Assembly (NCBI RefSeq): GCF_016892625.1
Contig: NZ_JAFEMW010000003.1
Location: 310,001-374,000, forward strand
Source of the DNA: Brevibacterium sp. RIT 803
GTDB taxonomy: Bacteria; Actinomycetota; Actinomycetes; Actinomycetales; Brevibacteriaceae
Length of the DNA stretch: 64,000 nt
Reading direction: 5' to 3'
In this document: positions 26,287 through 35,232 of the stretch, piece by piece
Position numbering within the stretch: the stretch's first letter is position 1
Layout: each line of letters opens with the position of its first letter
Translations under genes and position numbers: made by a program
The notes under the pieces: generated by a model
The model's database searches: none
The model's input: the letters and a program-made list of their open reading frames with translations, nothing else
What the model was told of the DNA's origin: nothing

Positions 26287-27251
26287 TGCTCGAGACCCGC
26301 CAGCTGCAGTACTTCGCCACCGTTGCCGAGGAACGCCACTTCGGCAAGGCGGCCGAGCGCCTCAAGCTGGCTCAACCCTACCTCTCCCAGCAGATCCGCA
26401 AGCTCGAACGACAGCTGGGCACCACGCTTCTCAACCGGACCACCCGCACGGTCGCCCTGACCTCGGCGGGAAGCCACCTCCTCGAGCAGGCCCGTCGAGT
26501 CCTGTCCGAACTCGACACCCTCGGCACCGAGGTCCAGCTCATCGGCGCCGGACTCAAGGGCCCGCTGCGCCTCGGCTTCACCGGCTCCACAACTTATGGA
26601 GTGATGCCGCAGGTCGTGCGCCGCACAGCTATGGCCGCACCCAACCTGCAGTTGGGCGTCAGCGGCGAGATGACCACGCCCCGGCTCGTCTCCCAACTGC
26701 TCGAACGCAGCATCGACATCGCGCTCCTGCGCTACGGCTCTCCGGTGAAGGGGCTGAGTTATCAGGTACTCGGACATGAGACCTGCATCCTGGCTGTACC
26801 GACCGGTTCACCGCTGGACGACCTCGAGTCGATCACAGCCGCTGAGTTAGCCGAGACGCCCTTGGTCGGCTATCCGGAGAACTCCGTCGTGTCGGCGGTC
26901 ACGACTGCGTTCCTCTCCGAGCAGTCGACGTCTCCCGACTACTCGATCCGCGCCTCGGAGACCTCGACTCTGATGTCACTGGTCGCCGCCGGGCTGGGGC
27001 CCGCCATCGTCCCCCGCACTGCCACTGCCCTGGAGATCCCAGGCGTCCACTTCCGTGAGATCACTCAAGCGCCCCGGACAGAACTCGCGCTGGCGTGGCG
27101 AACAGACGAAGAGACCCAGACCGTGACTCGCATGGCCCGGATCATCACCGAGGTGGCCTCTGACGTCATCGACGACACAGCAGCCGATCCGGTGGAGACG
27201 CTGACCGATCCGGCCGAGTCGCCCGCCGAACCGAAGGAGAACGCATCGTGA
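26283..27251 (+). CDS. LysR-family regulator, CatR/CatM-like
   Basis: A 322-residue LysR-type regulator: MLETRQLQYFATVAEERHFGKAAERL and QPYLSQQIRKLERQLG are the HTH region of the CatR/BenM group, followed by an effector domain with LRLGFTGSTTYGVMPQVVR. The C-terminus has a Pro/Glu-rich tail. It overlaps the AAA+ gene and catB by 4 bp each (ATGA and GTGA type), so it is co-transcribed with its probable targets instead of being divergent, which is unusual for LysR genes. The likely inducer is cis,cis-muconate, by analogy with CatR. Confidence 0.88.
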   Translation: MMLETRQLQYFATVAEERHFGKAAERLKLAQPYLSQQIRKLERQLGTTLLNRTTRTVALTSAGSHLLEQARRVLSELDTLGTEVQLIGAGLKGPLRLGFTGSTTYGVMPQVVRRTAMAAPNLQLGVSGEMTTPRLVSQLLERSIDIALLRYGSPVKGLSYQVLGHETCILAVPTGSPLDDLESITAAELAETPLVGYPENSVVSAVTTAFLSEQSTSPDYSIRASETSTLMSLVAAGLGPAIVPRTATALEIPGVHFREITQAPRTELALAWRTDEETQTVTRMARIITEVASDVIDDTAADPVETLTDPAESPAEPKENAS

Positions 27252-28351
27252 AGATCACCCGCCTGGAGACGGTGCCCTACCGGATCCCGATGAAGAAGCC
27301 GCTGAAGTTCTCCAGCGGCGCGGTCCACCACATCGAGCATGTGCTCGTGCGCCTCCACACCGATGAGGGCCTCGTCGGCACCGCGGACATTCCGCCCCGC
27401 CCCTTCACCTACGGGGAGACCGTCGAGTCGGTCATCGCCGTCATCAACACGATCTTCTCCGACGCACTCATCGGCGCTGACCCCCTCGACCGCGCGGCGA
27501 TCCACGCCAAACTGCATCGCACGATCGGCAACCAGACAGCCAAGGGCGGCGTCGACATCGCCCTCTGGGACCTCATCGGCCAGGCGTATTCGACCCCGGT
27601 TCACCGTCTCCTGGGCGGATTCGCCTCCTCTCTGGAGGTGACCCACATGCTCGGCTTCTCCCCCACCGAAGCGGTCGTCGACGAAGCATTGTCCTTCCGC
27701 GAGACCTACGGAGTCCGCTCGTTCAAGATCAAGGTCGGCCGCCGTCCGGTCTCCCTCGACATCGAACTCGTCACTGCCCTGCGTGAGGCTCTGGGAGCCG
27801 AGGCATTCCTCTACCTGGATGCGAACCGAGGCTGGAACGCCACCGAGGCCGCGCAGATGCTGGCGGGCACAGCCGATCTCGATCTGCGCTTCTTTGAAGA
27901 ACCCAATGATGCCGCCGAGGTGCTCACACGCCGCCAGCTGGTGACGAACTCACCGATTCCGATCATCGCCGACGAATCGGCGCCCAACCTCGGCGATGCC
28001 GCCCGGGAGATCCATACCGGCGGAGCCAACGCGCTGTCGATCAAAACGGCTCGAACCGGCTTCACGGAATCCCAGAAGATCCTGTCCTTCGCTGAGGCTC
28101 TGGGCCTCGACGTGCTCATGGGCAACCAGATCGACACCCAGCTGGGCAGTGTCGCAACGGTGACCTTCGGTGCGGCGTTCGAGCACTCCTCCAGGTACCC
28201 GGCAGAGATGTCGAACTTCCTCGATATGAGCGATGATCTCATCGCCTCCCCGCTGGAGATCAAGGACGGGCACATCCACGCACCCACCGTTCCCGGCGCC
28301 GGCACCGCCGTCAACGAGGACAAACTCTCCCACTACCGCACCGACAGATAG
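27248..28351 (+). CDS. catB: Muconate cycloisomerase
   Basis: A 367-residue enolase-superfamily enzyme that lactonises cis,cis-muconate to muconolactone. The KxK base pair is at residues 160/162 (SFKIKVG), metal ligands at D191 (YLDANRGW), E217 (FFEEPN) and D242 (IIADES), with the second acid/base Lys in ALSIKTARTGG-like context (NALSIKTARTG). The GTG start overlaps the LysR stop. catA follows after 78 bp; no muconolactone isomerase (catC) gene is present in the window. Confidence 0.92.
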   Translation: MKITRLETVPYRIPMKKPLKFSSGAVHHIEHVLVRLHTDEGLVGTADIPPRPFTYGETVESVIAVINTIFSDALIGADPLDRAAIHAKLHRTIGNQTAKGGVDIALWDLIGQAYSTPVHRLLGGFASSLEVTHMLGFSPTEAVVDEALSFRETYGVRSFKIKVGRRPVSLDIELVTALREALGAEAFLYLDANRGWNATEAAQMLAGTADLDLRFFEEPNDAAEVLTRRQLVTNSPIPIIADESAPNLGDAAREIHTGGANALSIKTARTGFTESQKILSFAEALGLDVLMGNQIDTQLGSVATVTFGAAFEHSSRYPAEMSNFLDMSDDLIASPLEIKDGHIHAPTVPGAGTAVNEDKLSHYRTDR

Positions 28352-28429
28352 CTTCCCAAGGCCGGTGAACCAGCCGGACCTGAGTGATCCACAGAACCCG
28401 ACGAACACCACATCAACAAAGGAGTAGAC

Positions 28430-29299
28430 ATGTCAGAGAACAGTTTCCAGACTGAGACCACCGCTAAGGCAGCGGACTCGGGCGCCAATGCCTCCGCCCG
28501 CTTCCGCGAACGCCAGTCCAAGGCCGGCGGCGGAGTCGTCGACCATGAGCGGGTCGCCCTACTGGCTGGCAAGGCCGTCAAGGCTCTGACCGACATCGTC
28601 GAAGAGGAGCAGGTCAGCTACGAGGAGTACAACGCACTCAAGGCCTGGTTGATCCAGGTCGGCGAAGACGGCGAATGGCCTCTGTTCCTCGACGTGTGGA
28701 TCGAGCACGCGGTCGAGGAAGTCGCCAACCAGGACCGTGAAGGTTCCAAGGGCACCATCGAAGGGCCGTACTACCTCGACAACTCACCTGAGGTCGAATG
28801 GAACGGCACCATCGACATGCGCCCCGACGAACCGGGCACCCCGTTCGTCTTCAAGGGCCAGGTCACCTCGACCACCGGTGAACCGCTTCCCGGAGCCAAG
28901 CTCGAGCTGTGGCACGCCGACAACCTGGGCTTCTACTCCCAGTTCGCTCCGGGTCTGCCCGAGTGGAACCTGCGTGGAACCTTCGTCGCCAACGAAGACG
29001 GAGCCTACGAGATCCACACGATCCGTCCCGCTCCCTACCAGATACCCACAGAGGGCGCCTGCGGTCAGCTCATCGAGGCGGCAGGATGGCACGCCTGGCG
29101 TCCGGCCCACCTGCACTTCAAGGTCCACGCCCCCGGGCACAAGCTCATCACCTCTCAGCTGTACTTCCCTGGCGATCCGCACAACGACGACGACATCGCC
29201 TCGGCGGTCAAGCCCGAGCTTCTGCTCGATCCTCAGGACAACCCGGACGCCGAAGGCGAGATGACGACCTACAACTTCGTCCTCGACCCCGACGATTGA
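28430..29299 (+). CDS. catA: Catechol 1,2-dioxygenase
   Basis: A 289-residue intradiol dioxygenase that cleaves catechol to cis,cis-muconate. The N-terminal helical dimerisation region runs to about residue 105, followed by the beta-sandwich. Fe(III) ligands are readable as Y169 (NLGFYSQF), Y203 (APYQIP), H227 and H229 (RPAHLHF), with the same spacing as in characterised CatA. It has its own short leader (78 bp) after catB. A strong convergent terminator follows at 29361-29392. Confidence 0.95.
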   Translation: MSENSFQTETTAKAADSGANASARFRERQSKAGGGVVDHERVALLAGKAVKALTDIVEEEQVSYEEYNALKAWLIQVGEDGEWPLFLDVWIEHAVEEVANQDREGSKGTIEGPYYLDNSPEVEWNGTIDMRPDEPGTPFVFKGQVTSTTGEPLPGAKLELWHADNLGFYSQFAPGLPEWNLRGTFVANEDGAYEIHTIRPAPYQIPTEGACGQLIEAAGWHAWRPAHLHFKVHAPGHKLITSQLYFPGDPHNDDDIASAVKPELLLDPQDNPDAEGEMTTYNFVLDPDD

Positions 29300-29360
29300 G
29301 CTGAGCCCGACGGCAGGACCGACCCCGAGAACTGAGCCGCCTCAGTCACAGAGCAACGCG

Positions 29361-29392
29361 GAGGGCGCCACGGCAAATGCTGTGGCGCCCTC
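29361..29392. terminator. Bidirectional terminator between catA and benR
   Basis: A 14-bp GC-rich stem (GAGGGCGCCACGGC / GCTGTGGCGCCCTC, one G-T pair) with an AAAT loop. It lies in the convergent 160-bp space between catA and benR. There is no long T-run. Confidence 0.75.
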
Positions 29393-29459
29393 GCTCATTC
29401 ATGAGGCCAGAAGATCCAAGTGGCCAGAAGTTCACATTTCTGCAGTCACATCTCCACCA

Positions 29460-32180
29460 TCACACAGACGGCACATCCCCGGACAGGTGCACGGCGGCGA
29501 GCTCTGTGCGAGATCGGATCCCGAACTTTCCGTAGATGTGTGTGAGGTGGTACTGCACGGTCTTCTCTGCGATGAAGAGCTTGCGCGAAACCTCGGCGTT
29601 GGTCATTCCCTGGACGACGAGGTCGGCCACGGACATCTCCTGCGGGGTCAGCGGCACGTAGCCGCCTGCCTCGACGGAACTCTTGACCGCACCCCTGCCG
29701 TTGTCGGTCTCCGACATGCCTCGCCAGGACATTCCGGTAGCGCGCAGCTCCTGATCGCAGTGCTTGATGAGGACCGTGGCGCCCACGCCTTCGTAGAATT
29801 CGCGCGCCCTCACCAGGCTCTCCACCGCCTCACGTCGCCGGTTGGCCCGCCGCAGCATCTGGCCGCGGCGCAGCAGCACTTGAGCGGCCGCTGTGTCCTG
29901 CTGACTGCGGGTGAAGAGTTCGAGGGCCCGGGAGAAGTCCGCTTCCGCACCCGCGATGTCACCCGTGTCCTGATGGATCCTCGCCGAGGCGAGCGCTGAC
30001 TGTGCGCGGATGTGTTCGCTGGCTTCGGCGGTGTTCTTCTTGAAATCCGCTGCCACCTGCTGTGCCTGGTCGGAGTGGCCGAGGGTGATGAGCGCATCGA
30101 CGTATTCGGTGGACCAGGGCCAGAAGGAGGCCCTGTCCTGGGTCCACGAGTCCACGTCAAGCAGCGGCCGCAATGCTGCCGCTCGCCCGTCATGATCTCC
30201 TCTCACGCTCGCTGCCACGGCACGCACCAGGCGTGCCGGTACCTGCATGGCCAGATAGTCGCTGAGGATGGCGCTGCTGTCTGCCCGTCTCATCACCTCA
30301 TCGACGGGGTATCCGCGCCAGAGTTTGATCTCTGCGGCGGTCCAGTTCAGCAGCGGGGCCACGAGAGAGATATTGGCACTGTCGGCTCGCCGCAGACCGA
30401 TTTCGGCCGTACGCAGACCCTCATCCCATTCGCCGAGGAGATACTGGACCCGGGCCAGCCAGCCGTGAGCCCACAGCGATATCCGCAGGGATCCTCGTTC
30501 GTACTGGGTCGGGACGGCGGCTTCGAATTCCCGCACCGCTTCGCGCAGGTCTCCGGCCAGCATCGACACCCATCCCACGCAGAGCCGAACCCTCTGGTTC
30601 TGGGCCCCGGTGAGATGACGATCGGAGAGGTCCTCGAGATCCTCCATGGCTTCGCCGATCTTGCCCTGAGCGGCGAAGCCCAGTGCCCGCATCGCATGGG
30701 ACTCGACGTTCGCGGGTTCGTCGACCCCGCCCAGGGACATCGCCCGGTTCGCCCATTCGCGGACCTTCGGCCCGTCCCAGCGCACCAGGGAATCGAGCGT
30801 ACGGCGCAGCGCGATCTGTGCGGTGAGCCCGTCGTCGTCCGTGGGCGCGGCGGCGGCCCGGGACAGAAGGTCATCGGCCTGTGCGGCATGTCCCCGGTGG
30901 ATGGCGACATTGGCCAGGACGGTGTCGCGCAATGTCGAGGGCGCGATGTTCTTGCCGATGTCGATCCAGGGCAGGACCTCAACGACCCGGCCTGCACTGG
31001 CCAGGGCGTCGATGCCTGCCAGCAGCTCGTCATCACGGTCGGCCGAAGGCGCCAGGACACGTGCCGCACCGAAGTGCAGCTCAGCAGCGTCGGCCCACCG
31101 CCCGAATCTCTCGGCGACGGCAGCTGAGTCCCTGAGGCGACGGGCGAGTTTGCCATCGGCGCCGAGCGCGGCCGTGGCGAGGTGGACAAGGCGTTCGTCT
31201 TCCCGGTAGGCGGAGTCAGCGGCCCGTTCGTGAAAGATTCGTCTGGTCGAGGGTGCCATGGCGGCAATGATCACGCGGGCCGAGGTCATGCGGCTCAGAG
31301 CCAGGGTGAGCCGTCCGGCCGAGTTCCGTTCGCGGAACACTCCGTGGGCCACACCGAGGTCGACTGCGGGACCCGGATCGAGCAGAGAGGCCACGCTTGC
31401 GATGCGTGCAAGGTCCTGGGGGCCGCCGAGGATCGCCAACGCGGAGGCCACATCTGAGACTTCCGTCGAGCCGGTGGCCTCGATCGGGTCGAGGACCTCC
31501 CGGATCACACTGTCGGGCATGGGCAGGTCGGCGGGATCTGCCGGCCAGCGGCTCTCGGGCAGCAGGGACAGGATCTCCTGTGCCACGCGCAGACGACCGG
31601 AGCTCTGGGCCACGAGCACCGAAGCACCGTGCTCGCCGATGTCGTAGACCTCGTGGGCACGCGCCAGCTCAAGGGCGTCGGCGCGACCGAAGTCCGGGAT
31701 CGTGACCCTCTCGGACACGGGACTGGTCGTCATGCGCAGAAAATCGCGGTCCACCTCGGCGGACGCCTTCGGATCGACGGCGATGAGGAGCAGGACGCGG
31801 GTCCCGCGCAGACGACGCCCCAGCAGGCTGAAGATCTGCAGGCTCTCCGGATCTGCGAGGTGGACGTCGTCGAGGACGACGATGCGCTTCTCCTCATCCT
31901 CGCTCTGCAGCTCCTCGAGGAGGGACTCCGCGATCTGCACCCGGTCGCTGGCCGAGCACTCGCCGTCGACGGACTGCCAGATGGGGTCCCTTGTGCGCAG
32001 CTGCCCGAGCATCGCGTAGGGCACCTCTCGGCTCCATTCCGCGCCGACGAGGATCTCACAGTCATCATCGGTCTCGTCCTGGACGGCCCGCAGGACACTG
32101 GACTTGCCGGATCCGGAACCTCCCTCGAGGACGAGGACCCGACCGCCGCTGTCAGCGATCGAGTCCCACAGCTCGAGCAC
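29460..32180 (-). CDS. benR: LuxR-family (LAL type) ATP-binding regulator BenR
   Basis: A large LuxR-type regulator: N-terminal P-loop GGSGSGKSS, Walker B IVVLDDVHLAD, a TPR-like helical middle and a C-terminal LuxR helix-turn-helix (MSVADLVVQGMTNAEVSRK, then IAEKTVQYHLTHIYGKF). The place after benABCD matches BenR of Corynebacterium glutamicum. The first usual start codon, GTG 32180, yields 906 residues, but the reading frame continues upstream to about 32243 with a family-like IGRRDLLPG segment and no ATG/GTG/TTG. The true start is therefore uncertain: a rare start overlapping the benD stop, or a sequence change. It probably activates the ben genes in response to benzoate. Confidence 0.88.
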   Translation of the reverse strand: MLELWDSIADSGGRVLVLEGGSGSGKSSVLRAVQDETDDDCEILVGAEWSREVPYAMLGQLRTRDPIWQSVDGECSASDRVQIAESLLEELQSEDEEKRIVVLDDVHLADPESLQIFSLLGRRLRGTRVLLLIAVDPKASAEVDRDFLRMTTSPVSERVTIPDFGRADALELARAHEVYDIGEHGASVLVAQSSGRLRVAQEILSLLPESRWPADPADLPMPDSVIREVLDPIEATGSTEVSDVASALAILGGPQDLARIASVASLLDPGPAVDLGVAHGVFRERNSAGRLTLALSRMTSARVIIAAMAPSTRRIFHERAADSAYREDERLVHLATAALGADGKLARRLRDSAAVAERFGRWADAAELHFGAARVLAPSADRDDELLAGIDALASAGRVVEVLPWIDIGKNIAPSTLRDTVLANVAIHRGHAAQADDLLSRAAAAPTDDDGLTAQIALRRTLDSLVRWDGPKVREWANRAMSLGGVDEPANVESHAMRALGFAAQGKIGEAMEDLEDLSDRHLTGAQNQRVRLCVGWVSMLAGDLREAVREFEAAVPTQYERGSLRISLWAHGWLARVQYLLGEWDEGLRTAEIGLRRADSANISLVAPLLNWTAAEIKLWRGYPVDEVMRRADSSAILSDYLAMQVPARLVRAVAASVRGDHDGRAAALRPLLDVDSWTQDRASFWPWSTEYVDALITLGHSDQAQQVAADFKKNTAEASEHIRAQSALASARIHQDTGDIAGAEADFSRALELFTRSQQDTAAAQVLLRRGQMLRRANRRREAVESLVRAREFYEGVGATVLIKHCDQELRATGMSWRGMSETDNGRGAVKSSVEAGGYVPLTPQEMSVADLVVQGMTNAEVSRKLFIAEKTVQYHLTHIYGKFGIRSRTELAAVHLSGDVPSV

Positions 32181-32245
32181 GGAGTCCAGGGCCTGAGCAG
32201 GACCGGGAAGAAGGTCGCGCCGGCCGATGCCTGCGATTGGTTCGT

Positions 32246-33064
32246 CTATCCCTGATCACCGCCGCCGATGGGCAGAACGGAACCGTTGATGTAGGACGCT
32301 GCGTCCGAGGCGAGGAAGACGATGGGCCACGCCTGTTCCGGCAAGGTCCCATACCTCTTGAACAGGCTGGACTCGGTCGTCTGTGTCACGACTTCGCGGA
32401 ACCATCCTTGTTCCTCCTCGGTCTGGGCTCCCGGACCCCTGGGGATCCGGCGTTCTGGTGCTTCGGTGCCGCCGGGTGCGGTGGCCACGATCCGAACTCC
32501 CGCCTCGGCGGCCTCCATGGCCAGTGAAGCGGTCAGCGCGTTGACCCCGCCCTTCGCAGCGGAGTACGGGACTCGGTTGATGCCACGTGTGGCGATCGAC
32601 GACACGTTGACAATGGTACCTGTCCCCCGTGACTTCATCTCGGGGAGAATCGCCCGGCACATCCACATCGTCGGGAACAGGGAGCGGCGGATCTCGGCTT
32701 CGATCTTCTCGGGCTCGTAGAGTTCGTAGGGTTTGGCCCAGATGGTGCCGCCGACGGCGTTGATGCAGACGTCGGGGAAGCGCAGCTTCTTCGCCGCCTC
32801 GGTGACGACGTGTTCCGCGCCCTCCCAGGTTTCAAGATCGCCGAGCACCGTCGCCGAGGTGAGGCTTCGTCCTCGTGCATCAGCGATGGCCTTCGCCTCG
32901 GTCTCGGTCTCCAGCACGAGGTCCGAGCGGTCGGACAGGATCAGGTCCGCGCCCTGAGCGGCCGCGAGGAGGGCGGTTTCGCGCCCGATGCCCTGTGCGG
33001 CTCCGGTGATGAGGACGAGCTTGCCGGCCAGCAGCCCCTGCTCGACGAGCGGATCAGGACTCAT
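32246..33064 (-). CDS. benD: Benzoate cis-diol dehydrogenase
   Basis: A 272-residue short-chain dehydrogenase oxidising 1,6-dihydroxycyclohexa-2,4-diene-1-carboxylate to catechol with NAD+ and CO2 loss. Rossmann motif ITGAAQGIGRETA (about residues 19-31), CINAVGG, catalytic Ser in NVSSIATRG and YxxxK in YSAAKGG. The start overlaps the end of benC by 11 bp, so the ben operon is translationally coupled. Confidence 0.93.
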   Translation of the reverse strand: MSPDPLVEQGLLAGKLVLITGAAQGIGRETALLAAAQGADLILSDRSDLVLETETEAKAIADARGRSLTSATVLGDLETWEGAEHVVTEAAKKLRFPDVCINAVGGTIWAKPYELYEPEKIEAEIRRSLFPTMWMCRAILPEMKSRGTGTIVNVSSIATRGINRVPYSAAKGGVNALTASLAMEAAEAGVRIVATAPGGTEAPERRIPRGPGAQTEEEQGWFREVVTQTTESSLFKRYGTLPEQAWPIVFLASDAASYINGSVLPIGGGDQG

Positions 33065-34616
33065 GCGGGACCACCTTGCTCATGGTCGCACGGGAGTGCT
33101 CACTGTGGGCGCGCAGGACACGGCGGGCGGCTTCGATGTCGTTGTTCTCGAAGGCGTCGACGAGTTCGAAGTGCTCCTTGTCGACCTCGGGTGCGATCCA
33201 GCCGCCGTTCTTCAGCGCTTCGACGATCTGGCTTTGGACCTGCAGGCGGCGGAAGCTTTCGAGGAAGGCAGGGTTGTCGGAGAGGATGAAGAGGTATTCG
33301 TGGAATTCCTCGTTGAGCTTGCCGAACTCCTCAGCGTCAAGGATCTCGTCGCCTTTGAGCTTCGTCGACACGTTCTCCGCCAGGCGGCGGAACTGTTCGA
33401 GCTGCTTGTCGGTCAGCCTGCCCATGAGCAGTTCCGTCACGGCGAGTTCGAGGCCGGTGCGGGCCTCGAGATGGGCCATCGAGTCCTGGTGGGTGAAGGA
33501 GAGGCGGCCGGTCTCTATCGACGAGACGGCTTCCCCGGCACTGACCTTGTCACCGGATTCCTTGATCGACTCGGTGCTCATCGGTGCACCCGATTCGTCG
33601 TCATCGGTCGAGCCCTTGGGTGCGAAGCGTTCGTAGTAGAAGTTGGCCGGGGTGATTCCCTCGTCGCCGAGCCACTTCGAGACCGCGTCGACCATCGGCG
33701 GTGGACCGCAGAGGTAGATGTCGACGTCGCCGCCGGCCAAGTGCTCGTCATTGAGGAATTGGGTGACATAGCCCTTCTGCTCAGCGGTGGTCTCCGGGGA
33801 GGACACACAGTAGCTGTAGGTCAGCGTGCTGATCTTCTTCGCGTATTCGTCGAGGATGTCGAGGCCCACGAGGTCCGAGTCGTTGGTGACGCCGTAGACG
33901 AGGTGGATGGGCTGGTCGGTTCCGTCGTCTGCGATCTTCTCGAGGATCGACAGGATCGGGGCGAGTCCGGTTCCGCCTGCCAGCAGCAGCATGCGACGCT
34001 TCGGAGGTCGGAGGAAGAACGTTCCGAACGGACCGGTCATCGTCAGCTTGTCACCGATCGCGGCACGCTCGGTGAGGAAGGTCGACATGGCACCGCCCGG
34101 GGTGTTGCGCACCATGAAGGAGGTCTTCTCGACCTTCGGGCCGGAGCTGAAGGAGTAGGAACGGGCCTGATCCGTGCCCGGGACCTGGAGGTTCATGTAC
34201 TGCCCCGGCAGGTAGGCAAGATCATCACGCTTGTCCACGGCCAGGGTGAAGCTGACCGTGGAGTCCGCGTGGAACTCCAAGTCGACGATCTCGGTCTCGA
34301 ACTCCGAGGCCGAAGTCTTCGCGATGTCCGAGGTCGTGGGCACGTCGATGACCATGTCGGACTCGGGAGTGGCCTGGCAGGTCAGAACGTATCCGGCCTC
34401 AAGCTCCTCCTCCGTCATCGCATCGTCGATGAAGTCGCCCGGGTCGAACTCGCCCGAGGTGCAGAAGGACTTGCATGTTCCGCAGGCCCCGTCGCGGCAG
34501 TCAGACGGAAGGTTGATCCGTGCCTTGAAGGCGGCTTCCATCACGGTCTCGTACGGGTTGACCTTGATGATCTTGGTGACGCCATCTTCGAAGCTGATGG
34601 CTACGTCGTTGCTCAT
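33054..34616 (-). CDS. benC: Benzoate dioxygenase reductase with C-terminal FCD-like domain
   Basis: 520 residues. Order of domains: plant-type [2Fe-2S] ferredoxin (C40, C45, C48, C80 in DCRDGACGTCKSFC and VLTCQ), FAD domain with RSYSFSSGP, NAD domain with LLAGGTGLAPILS and the terminal FYYERFAPKG at about residue 337. It passes electrons from NADH to BenA. The remaining 175 residues are not part of classical BenC (about 340 residues). They resemble the FCD ligand-binding domain of GntR regulators (LEARTGLELAVTELL, LNEEFHEYLF, HFELVDAFENNDIEAARRV, HSEHSR) without any DNA-binding helix-turn-helix. I recall some actinobacterial BenC proteins of similar length, so this may be a lineage trait. 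Confidence 0.92.
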   Translation of the reverse strand: MSNDVAISFEDGVTKIIKVNPYETVMEAAFKARINLPSDCRDGACGTCKSFCTSGEFDPGDFIDDAMTEEELEAGYVLTCQATPESDMVIDVPTTSDIAKTSASEFETEIVDLEFHADSTVSFTLAVDKRDDLAYLPGQYMNLQVPGTDQARSYSFSSGPKVEKTSFMVRNTPGGAMSTFLTERAAIGDKLTMTGPFGTFFLRPPKRRMLLLAGGTGLAPILSILEKIADDGTDQPIHLVYGVTNDSDLVGLDILDEYAKKISTLTYSYCVSSPETTAEQKGYVTQFLNDEHLAGGDVDIYLCGPPPMVDAVSKWLGDEGITPANFYYERFAPKGSTDDDESGAPMSTESIKESGDKVSAGEAVSSIETGRLSFTHQDSMAHLEARTGLELAVTELLMGRLTDKQLEQFRRLAENVSTKLKGDEILDAEEFGKLNEEFHEYLFILSDNPAFLESFRRLQVQSQIVEALKNGGWIAPEVDKEHFELVDAFENNDIEAARRVLRAHSEHSRATMSKVVPHES

Positions 34617-34681
34617 GGTTGTCCTTCTTGTCTCTCGGGCTGCGCGTCCTCACGCAGATGGTCATTCGCGATCAACGCGGT

Positions 34682-35215
34682 TCAGATCATGTAGATGTCG
34701 ATGAGCTGATGCACGGTGTCGTTCTTGAGGATGACCTTCTTGGCCGTGATCACCGGGCTCTGGCCGGAGATGTCGAGCGTGTAGAGGCTGTGACCGTAGT
34801 AGGTCAGCGTGGACTGGTACCGGTAGTAGTGGGTGGTCCAACTGAAGCGAGCCTCCACCGTGTCACCGTCACGTCTGAGGAACTCCACGCCGCTGATGTT
34901 GTGCTCGGTGCGCGGCTCCGGCATCGATGTGGCGGCCGACCGGTCGGTCCTGATGCGGAAGACTCTGTCTTCGAGTCCGCTGCGGTTCGGGTACCAGATG
35001 AGTGAGATCTCGTTCTGGGGGTCCGTGGTCAAAGTGTCGTCGACGTCCCAGGCCGGCATCCAGAACGGAGCGTCGGGGTGGTAGCACTCCAGCCACTCCT
35101 CGAAGTTCCATTCGTCGAGGAGCCTGGCCTCACGGTAGAGGAACTGGCGGATCCATTCTGAGGTCTCGGGATCGACGATCAGTGCGGACTTCGTCGCAGG
35201 TGCTGTCATGGTCAT
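34682..35215 (-). CDS. benB: Benzoate 1,2-dioxygenase small (beta) subunit
   Basis: A 177-residue ring-hydroxylating dioxygenase beta subunit (cone-shaped NTF2-like fold) that packs BenA in an (alpha-beta)3 enzyme. Typical segments are FLYREARLLDEWNFEEWLEC, YHPDAPFWMPAW and the terminal VHQLIDIYMI. It starts 17 bp after benA; AAGGA precedes its two in-frame ATG codons (35215, 35209). Confidence 0.93.
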   Translation of the reverse strand: MTMTAPATKSALIVDPETSEWIRQFLYREARLLDEWNFEEWLECYHPDAPFWMPAWDVDDTLTTDPQNEISLIWYPNRSGLEDRVFRIRTDRSAATSMPEPRTEHNISGVEFLRRDGDTVEARFSWTTHYYRYQSTLTYYGHSLYTLDISGQSPVITAKKVILKNDTVHQLIDIYMI

Positions 35216-35232
35216 GATTGCAGGTTCCTTTC

